64,000 nucleotides of DNA from Phoebastria nigripes. Taxonomy: Eukaryota; Chordata; Aves; Procellariiformes; Diomedeidae. A model generated the notes under the pieces. That model worked only from the letters and a program-made list of their open reading frames with translations, searched no databases and was not told where the DNA came from. Below, in pieces: positions 1 through 11,800 of the stretch (its first letter is position 1; every line of letters starts with the position of its first letter). The position numbers were made by a program, and so were the translations under genes. Where the stretch lies: the NCBI GenBank assembly GCA_035582835.1, contig JAYKAV010002695.1, forward strand, positions 1 to 64,000, written 5' to 3'.

Positions 1-434
1 GGTCCCCCACAACATCCTTCTCTCCAAATGGGCGAGGTATGGATCTGATGGATGGACTGTTTGGTGGATAAGGAATTGGCTGGATGGTCGCATCCAGAGG
101 GTAGCGGTCAACGGCTCAATGTCTGGATGGAGATCAGTGATGAGTGGTGTCCCTCAGGGGTCCATATTGGGACCAGTACTGTTTAATAGCTTCGTCAATG
201 ACATAGACAGTGGACCCCCAGCAAATTTGCGGATGGCACCAAGCTGAGTGGTGCGGTTGACACGCCTGAGGGACGGGATGCCATCCAGAGGGACNTGGAC
301 AAGCTCGAGAAGTGGGCCCGTGTGAACCTCATGAGGTTCAACAAGGCCAAGTGCAAGGTCCTGCACCTGGGACGGGGCAACTCCCTTTAAAGGTCGCTTC
401 CAACCCAAACTATTGTATGATTCTATGATTCTGT
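1..434 (+). mobile_element. CR1 LINE, 3' part with internal deletions
   Basis: CR1 is the dominant non-LTR retrotransposon of birds. Bases 2 to about 215 translate in one frame to the end of its reverse transcriptase, including the signature [15 protein letters not shown]. The frame then breaks near 212 by a short deletion, and a larger deletion near 380-388 joins the ORF2 region directly to the 3' end. The element ends in the typical TATGATTCTATGATTCTG-like repeat. It starts outside the window. It is clearly inactive. Confidence 0.93.
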
Positions 435-1559
435 GTGTTTCTGCCTGTTTCTTCCCACAGCACGACAGCGAGGCTGTAACCTAGCCTCAGGCAATCCACT
501 GATGTCAGTGGTGCCAGTGGAGACCTGAGAAAAGAGCCTGAGACTGCTGGTGTTTCAAAGCACTGCACACAGCTGTGAATCCTTATGCAAATATCTGAAG
601 TAATTTATAAAATATGGGATGATAATAGGGACTGTAGAAAGCTATTTTTGCTTCAACACAGACTTCCATTTTTTTCAACTACTATAAATGCAAATCAGTG
701 ACTGAAATAGGAGCCCAAATAATCTGTCCCTTGTTCTGTTTTTCTAAGTGTCTGTGATTTCTAGTTACCTTTTTTGTGCACCACTGCAACTTAGGGCTGG
801 AAAAGGTCAAAGTGATCAAATTTCGACTGAGTCAGGAGAAACATGAGCTTTGAGAGGGCGTGACACACTCATGGGGCTAGAGTTGTGCTCTGATCTCCTC
901 CCTCTGCAATAATTTCATACCAAAGACAGAAACCTAAATCAGCGTATACAAGAGTTCACCTTTTCCGTTATTTAAAAGCATACAGGCAAGCAAATGCAGC
1001 ACAGACCCTGCAGTGGAGATCTGCAGCAGAGAAGTAGCTTGTTCTTAACCTCCTTATGCTTCAGGAGAAAGGACTGAGACACACAAGGGGAAAGAGTAAC
1101 GCATGTACATTATGTGAGAACTGAATGAAGGGCCATAGTTAAAGCGTGCTATTGGGTAGGCACTAGCCAATTTTTGCCAAAACTGTGTTTTTGTCAGATA
1201 GATGATACTAGGCATATCTGCTAGATGTTTCAGTTCCTTGCTTACCTGTCCTTGATAAGATGCTCTCTCTTAAAATATCAAATCCTTAATATAAACAAAG
1301 CAACTTTAATGGATAGACATTTTTCTGATCCATGAAAGGGGTGACTATTTTGCTAACCGTATTTATGCACGTATGCCTTTGAACAAAACCTATGGCAAGC
1401 TAGATAAAGAAAGGTGGATGCCACATGATAAGTAAAAAGAGAGAATCTTCTGCACTATGCAGTTACATCACTGATGCTTCCCTTTGACCACAGTTCCTGG
1501 ATTACTGACCTCCACAAAATTTAATTAGAACAACACAATAGCCACAGAATAAGCTTGTC

Positions 1560-1830
1560 AAAGGGCACGTGGGCATTATAAAGCGCTGTTCCCCTTTGTG
1601 AGTCACAGTCCCTATAAAACTTGCAAATAACCTTGCAAAGGAACAGTGGTGCTTAAAGGTCAACTTTGCATACCCTAAAAAAAGGAGTGTTTTATATTAT
1701 TTATATTCAAGCTCTTGTGGCTAATCATGTTAATTCAAGCAATGGTTAAGGGCCACCGAGTTAATAATGATGGGTCATCTGCAATTACCATCTTGAATAT
1801 TCCTGCTTAGAAAGACCTCAATTACGTCTG
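1560..1830. promoter_or_regulatory. Motif-dense block, possible distal enhancer or cryptic promoter
   Basis: A perfect E-box CACGTG (1566-1571), TATAAAG (1577-1583), a perfect AP-1 site TGAGTCA (1599-1605) and TATAAAA (1613-1619) fall within about 55 bases. They are followed by AAAGGTCAACTTTG and, near 1730-1800, several TTAAT/TAATAATGATGGG homeodomain-like stretches. The density is suggestive, but nothing downstream is recognisable as a gene. Confidence 0.25.
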
Positions 1831-4800
1831 CTCAACTTCAGAATAACTAACTGAACAAAGCTAAAATCAGGGCTTGAACTGCTTCATTCTGTGCCCTTAC
1901 ATAGCAGCACATCTGCCCTGTAACTAGTGCTGCGCTATTTAGGATTAGTCCAGTCCTTCTCCCATTTAGTCCAGCCAATCATATGAGCAAATGCAAGTTG
2001 CTGTATGTTTCGATGGCTGTGCCTACAGGTAGGTGCTTTGATAGCACAAGTAGAGAGCAAGGATTGAATGGGAAGAAAAAAAGAGGTTGTTTACTATTCT
2101 TATTTATGTTACAATAACACAAAGACTTTTACTATTATTTGAATGTGCTCAATGTAAAGAAATAAAATAAATAAGCCCCAGAACATTAAGTTTTTTTCAC
2201 TTGGAGCAATTGCATTTGTCACAAATTAATATGATTGCTCTAAACAGACTGTCAGTGCAATTTAGGATGTTATAGGCAAACAGGGCCCTCTGGAAAGCAG
2301 GTAGGCTGGCAGGGATGACCAAGACCTTGACACAGTAGACAAGATACAAAGAGACAAGGTATAAAATCTTTTTTCTGCCAGGATCGGAGAAATATGTGTT
2401 AGCTATGTTAGCTTATGTTCTTAAAACAAATCTATTTCTTGATTTTTTTAGAAAGAGACAGAATGAAATTTAATATCAGGCATTCAAAAAGAGTGAGAAC
2501 TTGCTGTAATTTTCTATGCTTAGTTGAATAGTTACAATTTGATTCAGCCCATAAAGACTTGGGCTGGAAAAGCGTCTGCTTGAAACAATGGGCATTTTTG
2601 ATGTGTGTTTCACTGGGGCCAGGACGCCTCCCTGGGGAGGAGGGATGGGGAGATGTTTTGGTTATTTGTATTGCTGTTTGCCCTTTCTCCTCCTTTCTGT
2701 TTTTACTTCTGAAGACCTTTAGCGAACAACCAAAATTAAAATGAGAAAAACCTTAAATAATATAATACTGAAAATAATGGTTTATTTGGTTTAACAGATT
2801 TATAATTGATAACACAACAACGCTGTTTGTGTTCAGCAGCCTCATGGAGAAATGGAGCACAAGCATGAAGGGTTTTGGTTAAGCCTTTAACGGTTTTAGG
2901 ACATACACTATACATTAAAGGAGACAATACTTAAATGGCCCTATGGACATATGCCAAACACTCAGATTATCTGATAACAAAAACTTGTTACCAGCGAAAG
3001 ATACTGGTCCCCACCCCCTGAACACAGCCTGCCCACACGTGGGCTTATCAGACACTGGGGATTACTGTGCAGAAGACAGTTGTGTTCAACAGTATTGTCA
3101 GTAGCCGGGATATACTGAAAGGCCCTGTGTTTTAAACACTTGAAGTAATGTATTTTTGCTAAGTAATCATAAAAGAATTTTTCAATGCCTGGGCAAATGG
3201 TGGTGAGCAAAGGAAGAGCCGGAGTGAATCATGATAGAGCAGGATGCTAGCTGAATGCATCGCTTGGGCTTAAGGCCAGACTTGTCTGTACCTAGAGGTT
3301 GAAGCCAAATAATGGACAAATACACACTTTGCTGAAGTCTGGAGCTATTTAAAACTCAACTGATCATTTCTGCTGGGAAAAAATCCCCTAGGTTTAGCGG
3401 GTTTGCTTTTGATGTGATCCATTATTATCTCTCAAACCACTACTGCTTCTGATCAAGCAGAAATGGGCCCTGAATATGTCACACTACCCAGCTGCTTAAA
3501 ACTTGAACAAAAGTAAGTTAAAAATTTTGGGGACCCTTATTATTCACTTTGCTCAGCCACGCTTTCTTCACTGGTATGGAAAGTGGGTTTCTTCAATCTA
3601 CACATGCAATTTTTGGCGGGCGCTAGCAGACGGGAGTTATTGGGGTTTAACTGCTGACAACTCTCTTAGCAACTGTCAAGTTTCTTACCCCCAGTTCAGG
3701 ACTTCTTGTTGGTTCAGGACTCCGCTGCGGTGTGGATGGGGAGTGCCCGATAGTGGCAACAGTGGCCCTGCCTGTGGGGAAGGCAAGGTGAAACACTTCT
3801 GAAATAAAATTCTGAATGACAAAACAGAAGATAAAGGGCAAAGGATTAAAAAAAAAACTTACTCTGATTTTCAAAAAAACTTGGAAAATTGCCTGACTGG
3901 AAGCAACTGAGGGACATAAAGTAGTCGAGTAAAAAGCAATTTCAGGTAGTCTCTAGAGAGTCCTGCTGGGATGAACTAATTTGGTGTCTCAGTTAATGCA
4001 GCAGGTGATGAACTGAGGCAGCTGAAAAGCCAGAGCATATTCATTTCAGCTAATTCTATTACAGAAAGGGGAAAAAGAGGCCTAATCTCCAGCAGGACAG
4101 GAAGCAGCTGAGGGAACTCATCTGCCCCCATAAGCACCTCCAGAACATTTTTGGCACACCCTAATGAAGAAGAGGAGCTCAGGACCAGAGGGAGAGCATC
4201 AACAGCTTTGTACCATGCGTGTGTATGCCGGAGCAGAGGTCCTCTCACACAAGTCAGTCAAGAGCTGAGGATGGAGACACAAAATGACATAAAACTGAGT
4301 TAAGAATGGAAGAGATACAGAGCTATGTTAACTGGGCACTTGGTGGCAGATGACTTCCATCTGGTGAATAGTTCTTAGTGTAGGTTGGAAGGACAATGCT
4401 GACATGCATGTTAGGAGTTTCTATGCCAACAGGCACATGGGAATGACCTGGGCCTCAGCTTACGTAGCCCCGTGAAACCTTTTGCTTCCTACTGCCAAAC
4501 ATATAGAAGACCTCCAGAGATGGAAAGGCAAAATGATTTATAGGTAAGTTTAGAAATACATGCATGAGAGAGAGTAAAAAGTAATACTTACTTCAGAAAG
4601 GAAGTGGTGGAATTTTGTTTTCCTTGATTCAGATTTCAAGATAAGGCAAGGAAACAGGAAGATGTTTGTAATTGTCAAGCCTATTTGAAAACACGGAGCC
4701 ATGCTGCATCACCTGTCTTGGGAAGCTGTAGCGACATGATAACAAAATCTACCCATTTTGTAAGGTGCAGAATGATCAGACCTCTGTGGACCTCGTTGTC

Positions 4801-4838
4801 ATCACATCATTTCTCTCTTCCTCTCTCTTTCTGTATGC

Positions 4839-4856
4839 ATATACATATATGTATAT
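4839..4856. repeat. 18-bp perfect AT palindrome
   Basis: ATATACATATATGTATAT is its own reverse complement. It sits in an alternating purine-pyrimidine stretch that continues on both sides. Confidence 0.8.
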
Positions 4857-5364
4857 AGATAAAGTGTGTGTATAAAAATACTGAAAATATAAACCTTCCA
4901 ATTTCATACCAAAGCAAGAAAATCTCCCCATTTGGGTGGGTTATCCTGCAATTCCCACTTTTTTTGTGAAACATCTCTTGCTGGCGGGTACAGCTGGCAG
5001 AACTCTGAGATACCACGGTACTGGCACGTTTGGGGACTGATACCAGCAAAATAGCTGCTTATGAGCTCGAGGGAAAAACCTTTATTGTAAAACAAATTAA
5101 CTGATGGATATTATAAACTGAAAAGATTAAAACGTACCTGATCTGTGAACCTTTTACCCATCATTCAAACAATGGTCTCTGAATGCTTTAGAAACCTTCT
5201 CACTAGTATCAGTTTATCAGCCAGTTTTGCTGGCTGCAAACCACAAGCCGCAGAGCCAGGCGCGAAACCCTCGGGATTCGGAGGGGGCATCTGAACAGGC
5301 ATTTGGACTCCAATCCAGCCATACCCTCCAGCCATACTAATGACCTTGAGAAAGGACAAGCCCT

Positions 5365-5500
5365 AAACACTAATAATCAGGGTTTCCTAGGCCATCGGTT
5401 TCTCCCAGATGGTCATTAATCCCCAGAAAATGCGTGCTGTGCCTCAGTTGTTAATGCCTAATTAACCCCATAATGGCAACACCTTTGCCATAGCTACAGG
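5365..5500. promoter_or_regulatory. Homeodomain-site-rich block, possible conserved non-coding element
   Basis: Five or more TAAT/ATTA cores occur in about 110 bases, including TAATCC (5417-5422, OTX/PITX type) and TAATTAA (5459-5465). The sequence is interspersed with less AT-rich words, unlike simple AT-rich drift. It is an inference only. Confidence 0.25.
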
Positions 5501-6039
5501 TTTTTCTGTTCCCCCTTAAATGTATAGAAGACCCTGATACTTCTCAATCAAGGCATATGCTTTCCAAGAGGCACAGCAGATTGTAGCCTATGAATTACAC
5601 TCCAATTACTGGGAAAAAAGATCCCTGGGGAGTATAGATATGTCAGATGACACTTTGTACAGCTGCAGGAAATGCACTAGCCATTAAAAACCTGCTGATC
5701 CCAGGACTGTATATGCATTCCAGATCCCTGTATACAATGTTCCCTTGGAAGCTATAATGCAGAGGAGGGCTGTCAGCTTTAGTAACTTTCCTTGCAAAAT
5801 ACACTTTCCCAGGACTTCCTTCAGCTGTTGCTCATTATGTGACTTTCCAGGATTCCTGAGAATAGTGGCTGTCACTGAACCAATCAGAGCAGCAGTGAGT
5901 AACCGTGACTAAGTAGTTAATAATTGATTTTCTCTTCACTAGCAGTGGGTGACTCGAGTCTTACCTCCTGCATCCATGATGACTGTTGAGAATTGCCAAA
6001 TCCTTCTGGCTATGGCGCACAGTAAAGGCGCTGGTGCTT

Positions 6040-6120
6040 CACAACATCTTATTTTCAGCCCTGTGGAGGCAGGGGATATATTGACCCCCATTTTAGAGAG
6101 GAGCTAAAGCAAAGTGGGAG
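6040..6120 (+). repeat. Ancient MIR/CORE-SINE-like relic
   Basis: The order CACAACAT...CCCTGTGGAGGCAGG...CCCCCATTTTAGAGAGGAG follows the MIR consensus (CAACAACCCTGTGAGG, then CCCCATTTTACAGATGAGG). It is diverged and short. Orientation is as the consensus reads. Confidence 0.5.
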
Positions 6121-7773
6121 ATTTTAATCCTCCCTCATTTTGGATGCCCAGGTCAAATAACCTCTGACCAGATTTTTCAGAACATGTGGTAGGATGTAGG
6201 TGACCCTCCCACTGCTCCTCATATTGGGGAACACCCCGTGCACCTCTGCCAGCAAGGTGTTAAGCTTTTCACCTGATGCCAGCTCCTCCAGACCCTCTTG
6301 CTAAACTTTCCTGTCTTAGGCAAATTCTCCAGCATCTCTTCAGCAATGCCTACCTTATTCCTGGTCTGCAAAAACGGGTCATCAGCCTCCCTCCCATGCT
6401 TACCGCAGTCATTCATCAGAGAGGGAAGTGCTGTTTGCCTCCACGGTTTATGACAGAGAAGCATAAATTATGTGTCTCCAAGCTACTTACTGTTTGGAGC
6501 AAACATATTTAGAGAAGGAGGGAGAGCTATCTTTGTGTCATTTGATTCCTACAAATCATCTGAACTTGGTTAATTCTGGCCTGGATTTTGGAAGCTCATC
6601 CATGCTGGCCATATTACATGTCTCTTTATTGCCTTCTCTATTTCATTATTTTCTGATCCTCTTGAAATCTCTCTGAGAGAGCTGTTGAGCTCCTTGCTTG
6701 CATGGGCTGTCTGCAGCACAGTCCAGGAGCTGAAGTGCTGGGAAAGGATGCAGGAACTGTTTCAATCATGCTTTAAAATTACTTGTTCCAGATTTTTGCT
6801 TTTGTAAACAGCCTTCAAATTTTAATAATCAACTCAAAATTTGATGAGAGATAATTTCACTCTTAAAGATAGAGATATGCTAAAAATACACTGTTCCTAT
6901 TTCTCCCACCAGTATAGAAATCAGGGTAAACATGCTCAAAACACCCAGCAAGTTACTCCAGCCAGCATGATCCCCAGTTGTCCTCTTGGCCTTTCCTGGT
7001 ATATTTTGAAGGTAGAATAAGAAGCTCCTAAACTCTGTTCATGCCCACAGCAATTTTCAGGACAATCTTGATACATACCAGAGAAAGAAGGGTCAGGAGT
7101 CCACGTGGAACCTATTAATCTTTTGCCATTGCTATTTACCTCAGTTTAGACCTTTTTTGTTTTAATCCCTAGATGGTACCAGCTCACCAGTCTGAAACAC
7201 TGGTATGTTTATTTTAGCTTGTAGTCATCTGGCAGCTGGAATCACTCAGCCCCATGCAGCTCATTGCCTGCTGCCAGCTCAGACCCATAAACATGGTCCA
7301 TACAGCTTGCTTGGGATGTTTCCCTGTTTATTTCAGCTTCACCTTTGCTACCCATTCACCACTGCCCTTACTAGCACTGCGGTTCCTATGTGTCTGTGCT
7401 TTTGCAAGTGGGGTGTGTGTGCTATTTTAAAGGTTTGCTCTTCCAGACCTAAAGGCAGCATTATGTGGACCATGTGGGACGGCACCGTACAGGCAGAGCG
7501 ATGGAGGCGCGGCAGCTGTCCTGTGGGAGCGTGGGACCGAGGTCTGTTTTCACTGGGGGTGCCAGCTTGCCACCTGGAAGTTGCTTTTCCTTTGCTGTAG
7601 CATTTTCTGGCTTTGACACACTGCTGGAAAGAGCAATGGTTGTCTGTAAAGGAAAGAGCAGCGTTTAAAATGGCAGTGGTCAAAATGAAAGGGGGTAGCA
7701 GCTGTAGCAACTGTAGTTTTGAGGGCTACACAGATGGATTTGAATAATGGAGTAAAGCTGAAATCTGAAGATA

Positions 7774-7812
7774 CCTCTCTCCCCCCCCCCCTCCCCTTTC
7801 CCCTCTCCCCCC
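7774..7812 (+). repeat. Polypyrimidine (C-rich) tract
   Basis: An uninterrupted CT tract has a central run of 11 C. The antisense strand is a G-run able to form quadruplex-like structures. Confidence 0.9.
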
Positions 7813-7976
7813 AAGCCAGAGTAATCTGAGCATTTGTGCTAATTCATCAGCTGATTCAGCTCTTTGCTTGGGAATTTTCCTTGCAGATGATAGAGGTCAC
7901 CTTAAGTCAACTGTCAGATTCACTCTGATAAAAGGCTGTTTGGAAAGCAGAGGATGGAGACGTTAGCTCCTTTCAG

Positions 7977-8038
7977 GGACTGGGATTTGTGTATTTGGTT
8001 TCCTTCATGGACTGGGACTTGGGTATTTGTTTTCTGGT
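7977..8038 (+). repeat. 32-bp imperfect tandem duplication
   Basis: GGACTGGGATTTGTGTATTT at 7977 recurs as GGACTGGGACTTGGGTATTT at 8009. Both are followed by T-rich sequence, and a run of T follows the second copy. Confidence 0.85.
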
Positions 8039-8821
8039 TTTTTTTTTTTTAAGTTTCTTTTGACAATCTGTGTATGGAGGCTTGAAACAGAAGAGAACTT
8101 CAGAAATACATACTGTACCTAGCAATAGCATGTTAATTTTTAATCCTCACAGCTGTGATAAACAGGGAAAGAGCATCCAACTTGTTCTTGCCATCTGCAT
8201 TAAGTGTGTCGATGCTGACAGACTATTTCTCTGGGATTTACTGTGGTGGTTGTGTAGAAGCGATGGGAGAAACTTCTCCTAAACCCCACTTTGGGTATTT
8301 CCAAGGTTATCAGGCAGTTCCTTTTTTCTCCAAAATGAGTTTTAACACTTTGAAAAATAGTGGGTTTTTCTCTGACATAGGTTACGTATACTGAATAGCA
8401 TAGAAGATTTTAAGTTCATTTTTACCTAGCCTGTAGGTCGTGAATTTTCCCTGATCTACTTGTTCATCTAAACTTTCAATTAGCTTTGATGGAACTGGAA
8501 TTAGGTTTGGAAATGATCTGGCTTAAGTTTAAAACCTATTCAAGCCTATCAGCNCTACCTAAACCCCACCTTAGCATTCCTGGATGAAATATCTGTGTTC
8601 CGAGGCATCACGTCCATCGTGACCTACACTATCAAATCGAACTTTTTGAATTTGGATACCCAGGTAGAAACCTGCGAGCTTTTCTCCCAGATGAGTGATC
8701 CCCACCAGACTGATGCAGAAGAATTGGATACCACTGTTTTAAGGAACTTTTTATAAAATGGTGAGAAGTCAAAGACAGCCTGTGGCCCAGACCTTGGTAC
8801 AAAATAGCATAGATCTGCCAG

Positions 8822-8840
8822 GCTGTCCACTAGATGGAAG
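8822..8840 (+). promoter_or_regulatory. Candidate CTCF site
   Basis: The stretch GCTGTCCACTAGATGGAAG includes CCACTAGATGG, close to the CTCF core CCACTAGRKGGCRS. The C after GG is replaced by A, so it would be a moderate site. It lies about 16 kb upstream of BICD2. Confidence 0.3.
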
Positions 8841-11800
8841 TGTTATCCGGTCCCTGCGCGGGGGATGTACAGGATCGCTCCTTGCAAGGACAGAAACGTC
8901 ACATGGACTTGAGAGGCCGCAAAAACCCATCTCGAAGTCCCTTGCTGGCCGCCTTCCCCTGCCACCGGCACACTCAGCTCCAGTTTGAGCAGAGCACGGT
9001 GAGGGGGACCCGCACTGCACTTAAGGCACTCGTTTGCCCGTGGTTGGCACACTGCGGGACTTTTTGTCCTGATATTATGTTACAAGACCTGCACAGAGAC
9101 TCAGGTAGTGCTGGGAATGACAACAGTCAGTGAAAACCAAACAGAAGACAATATTTTTTTCAGCTTTTCCTGCTACAATCATCACCTGAAATCCAAGAGA
9201 CAGTTTTTTCTCTGTTGTCTGTTTCTGCCATCCTCTCCCCAACTATTTCTTTATTCCTGCCCTCTTTTTTTTCTTGCCTTTCAAAAGATTAAGTACTGTA
9301 TAAACATTGTCTTCATTATTACAGCCACCTCTGGGAACTGCACAGTTGCTCCTTCTGTCGTAACTGCCCTGCACTCTCCTGTTCTGCATTCCCACACTTA
9401 AATTATTTTTCCTTTCTGATAATCCTTCCAGAAAAGCTCGGCTCTTTAAGCAATTGCTCTTACCTTTGTCTCCTTGTTAATAATCTCCACACCCTCTTTT
9501 TCCTGTGCTCTTGTCTCAGGTCCGATCATGCTTACCTTCAATTGGAAATGCCCTGAGGCTAGGGAGTATGTGTAATTATGAAAGGGATGATTAAATCTCA
9601 TTACTCTGAAGAAATTACAGTTAATAATGTTCTTAAGAAGCCAGGCGAATGTGTATTGAATCAATGATGCTATAGGGAGAGGGAAGAATTACTATATGAC
9701 ATTTTTGCCTTTAGAAAATCAGTCTCAAATAAAGCTTATTTTTGTCCAAAACCTGGATAAATCCCTTATAATCTTATGCTGTCTTTATTGTAGGAAAAAA
9801 AAAAAAAATCTCTGCTTGTGGCAAGCTGCCGGATTCTTTACTACAGAAGAACACCATGTGCTGCTAAAACTGTGCTTGAAACAATAAAATATAAGTGTCA
9901 TGACCAGAAAAAAATGATAGGATCAAGAGCAGTACCCACATACAATTGACACCATCATCGATCTAAGGCAGCCTTCTTGTTATAGCTACTATTTCCTTAA
10001 TTATTGGTAGGACAGAAGCAACTGTCTGAGCGAAGAGCATTAAGCAATAGGTCAAAAATGTTAGCAAAACACTTTGAAGGCTCACAATGTACTGGTAAAA
10101 AAGGCTTGTCCTCATCACAGTTGGTGAGGATTAACTTCAGTGACTTTGCTCTGAAGTACCTCGCGCCCACAAACTTTTTTCCCTTTTTTTTTTTTTAATA
10201 ACTAAATATTTGGAGGAATCATTTGGCACTTCAACTTATGATTAAACCCATTTATAGTGATGCAAGACCTACTGGCTTTCAACAAAGTAGGTGTGGAGGC
10301 ATCTCTGTTCCAGCGCAGCTGTTGCTCACGGGTCAGGTCCTCCCACTTCCACGCTGCTCTGCTGAGCTCTGTCTTTTCACCTGCATTCCCTCTGTGATGA
10401 CAGGTCTTCCCAGGCAGCTGCAGCTTCCCTCTCCAAGCGTGCAACACCAGGGTTTGTCCTTTCTGACGTTTGCTTTCCCACCTTCCCGTACTTTGGATTA
10501 CCCAGCAGCTTCGGGGAGACCTGTCCTGGCAGCTGGGGTTGGCTGGTCTCCGTGAGACAGGAACCGCCATCGCTCTACACATATCTCCAAATAGTTACCA
10601 TAACGAATACAGGACAGTGGATGAGTGGGGTTTAGCTGGAATAACAGTGAAACAAAGAAGCTCTGGCACTGGCAACAAGAATGTTAACCACAGCAAAAGG
10701 GTTTTAGGAGCATGGGCAAGGCACCCAGTTACGAAGGGAAATACGTGAGATCCCATCACCAGCTGCTGCATTTTGTAGATTTCCTAATTACTGCCCAAAT
10801 TCTTGGGCCATCCAATTTGGACAAAAATTGTGGTCTTCTCTCTCTTTTTTCTCTTTTTCCTACTGTAACATCAGCACAATGAAAAGAGGGGACAGAGAGT
10901 GGAGTGGGAGATGGCTGCCATGTCACATGGAGAGACAATCCAGCTCCCAGGAGCGCAGAAGCTTTGAAAACATAACTTTGTCCACATGCACAAGTCTGAA
11001 AGGTCTGACTGCATATAGCACGAGGCAGCAATTCCCCCTGTGCTGCCCAAGCAAAGTGCTGAGGATGTATTTCAAAATCTCATGGTGCTGCACAGCTGCG
11101 GTGATGCCACAGGAAAGCAAGCCCTGCTTGCCCAGCCACTCCTGCTGATCCAGTGACAGGGAGGCAGAAAACCTGCAAAAAATAAGCGTGCCCTGAGATA
11201 TTTATATAGCCTATGTATGGTAGCAAAGCAGCGGTCATGCAGTGAAGCGTTTGAAGTGGGAATATGAGGAATGTAACCACGCAGGAGAAAGAATTATGGC
11301 AGGAGTTGAACTAAGGGCTTTGATGACAAAGCTCTAGTAAAGGAGGTTGTGGTCAGCTGCAAGTGTTTAATCTAAAGGTGGGGTTGGGCCTTTTAAAGGT
11401 TTACTGGACAGGCAAGCAGCATGAGGGAATGGCAGGAAAAAAAACTGAATAGAAGAGAAATTCAACCCTGCAAGTATAGCTGCATGGGATCAGTCTCACT
11501 GGAAACATCACCTATCTGGCAGGAGTGGAGAAGGAGGAAAGGGCAACCTCAGCATCTGTTTCTCAAAACACTCTGGTTCCACTCATTCTTAGATTACGTA
11601 GACTGTAAATAGTTTAGTAGTGTACAGACTCTTGAAGTAGGGGAACGAGGAGGCCACGGTATAAAGTCTCATTGAGATGTCTCCATGGGTACCTCACAAA
11701 TCTCAGTTTTCTAGTTGACTTTCGTAGTTCTCACTCTCACCTCAGTTGTTCTCATTGGGAAATTACACTGTAACCAGAGCCTGCTGCAGAACTAGGCGGA

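Noticed and set aside
7860..7890. NF-kappaB-like GGGAATTTTCC
   Set aside because: A single short motif without supporting neighbours; too likely by chance to annotate.
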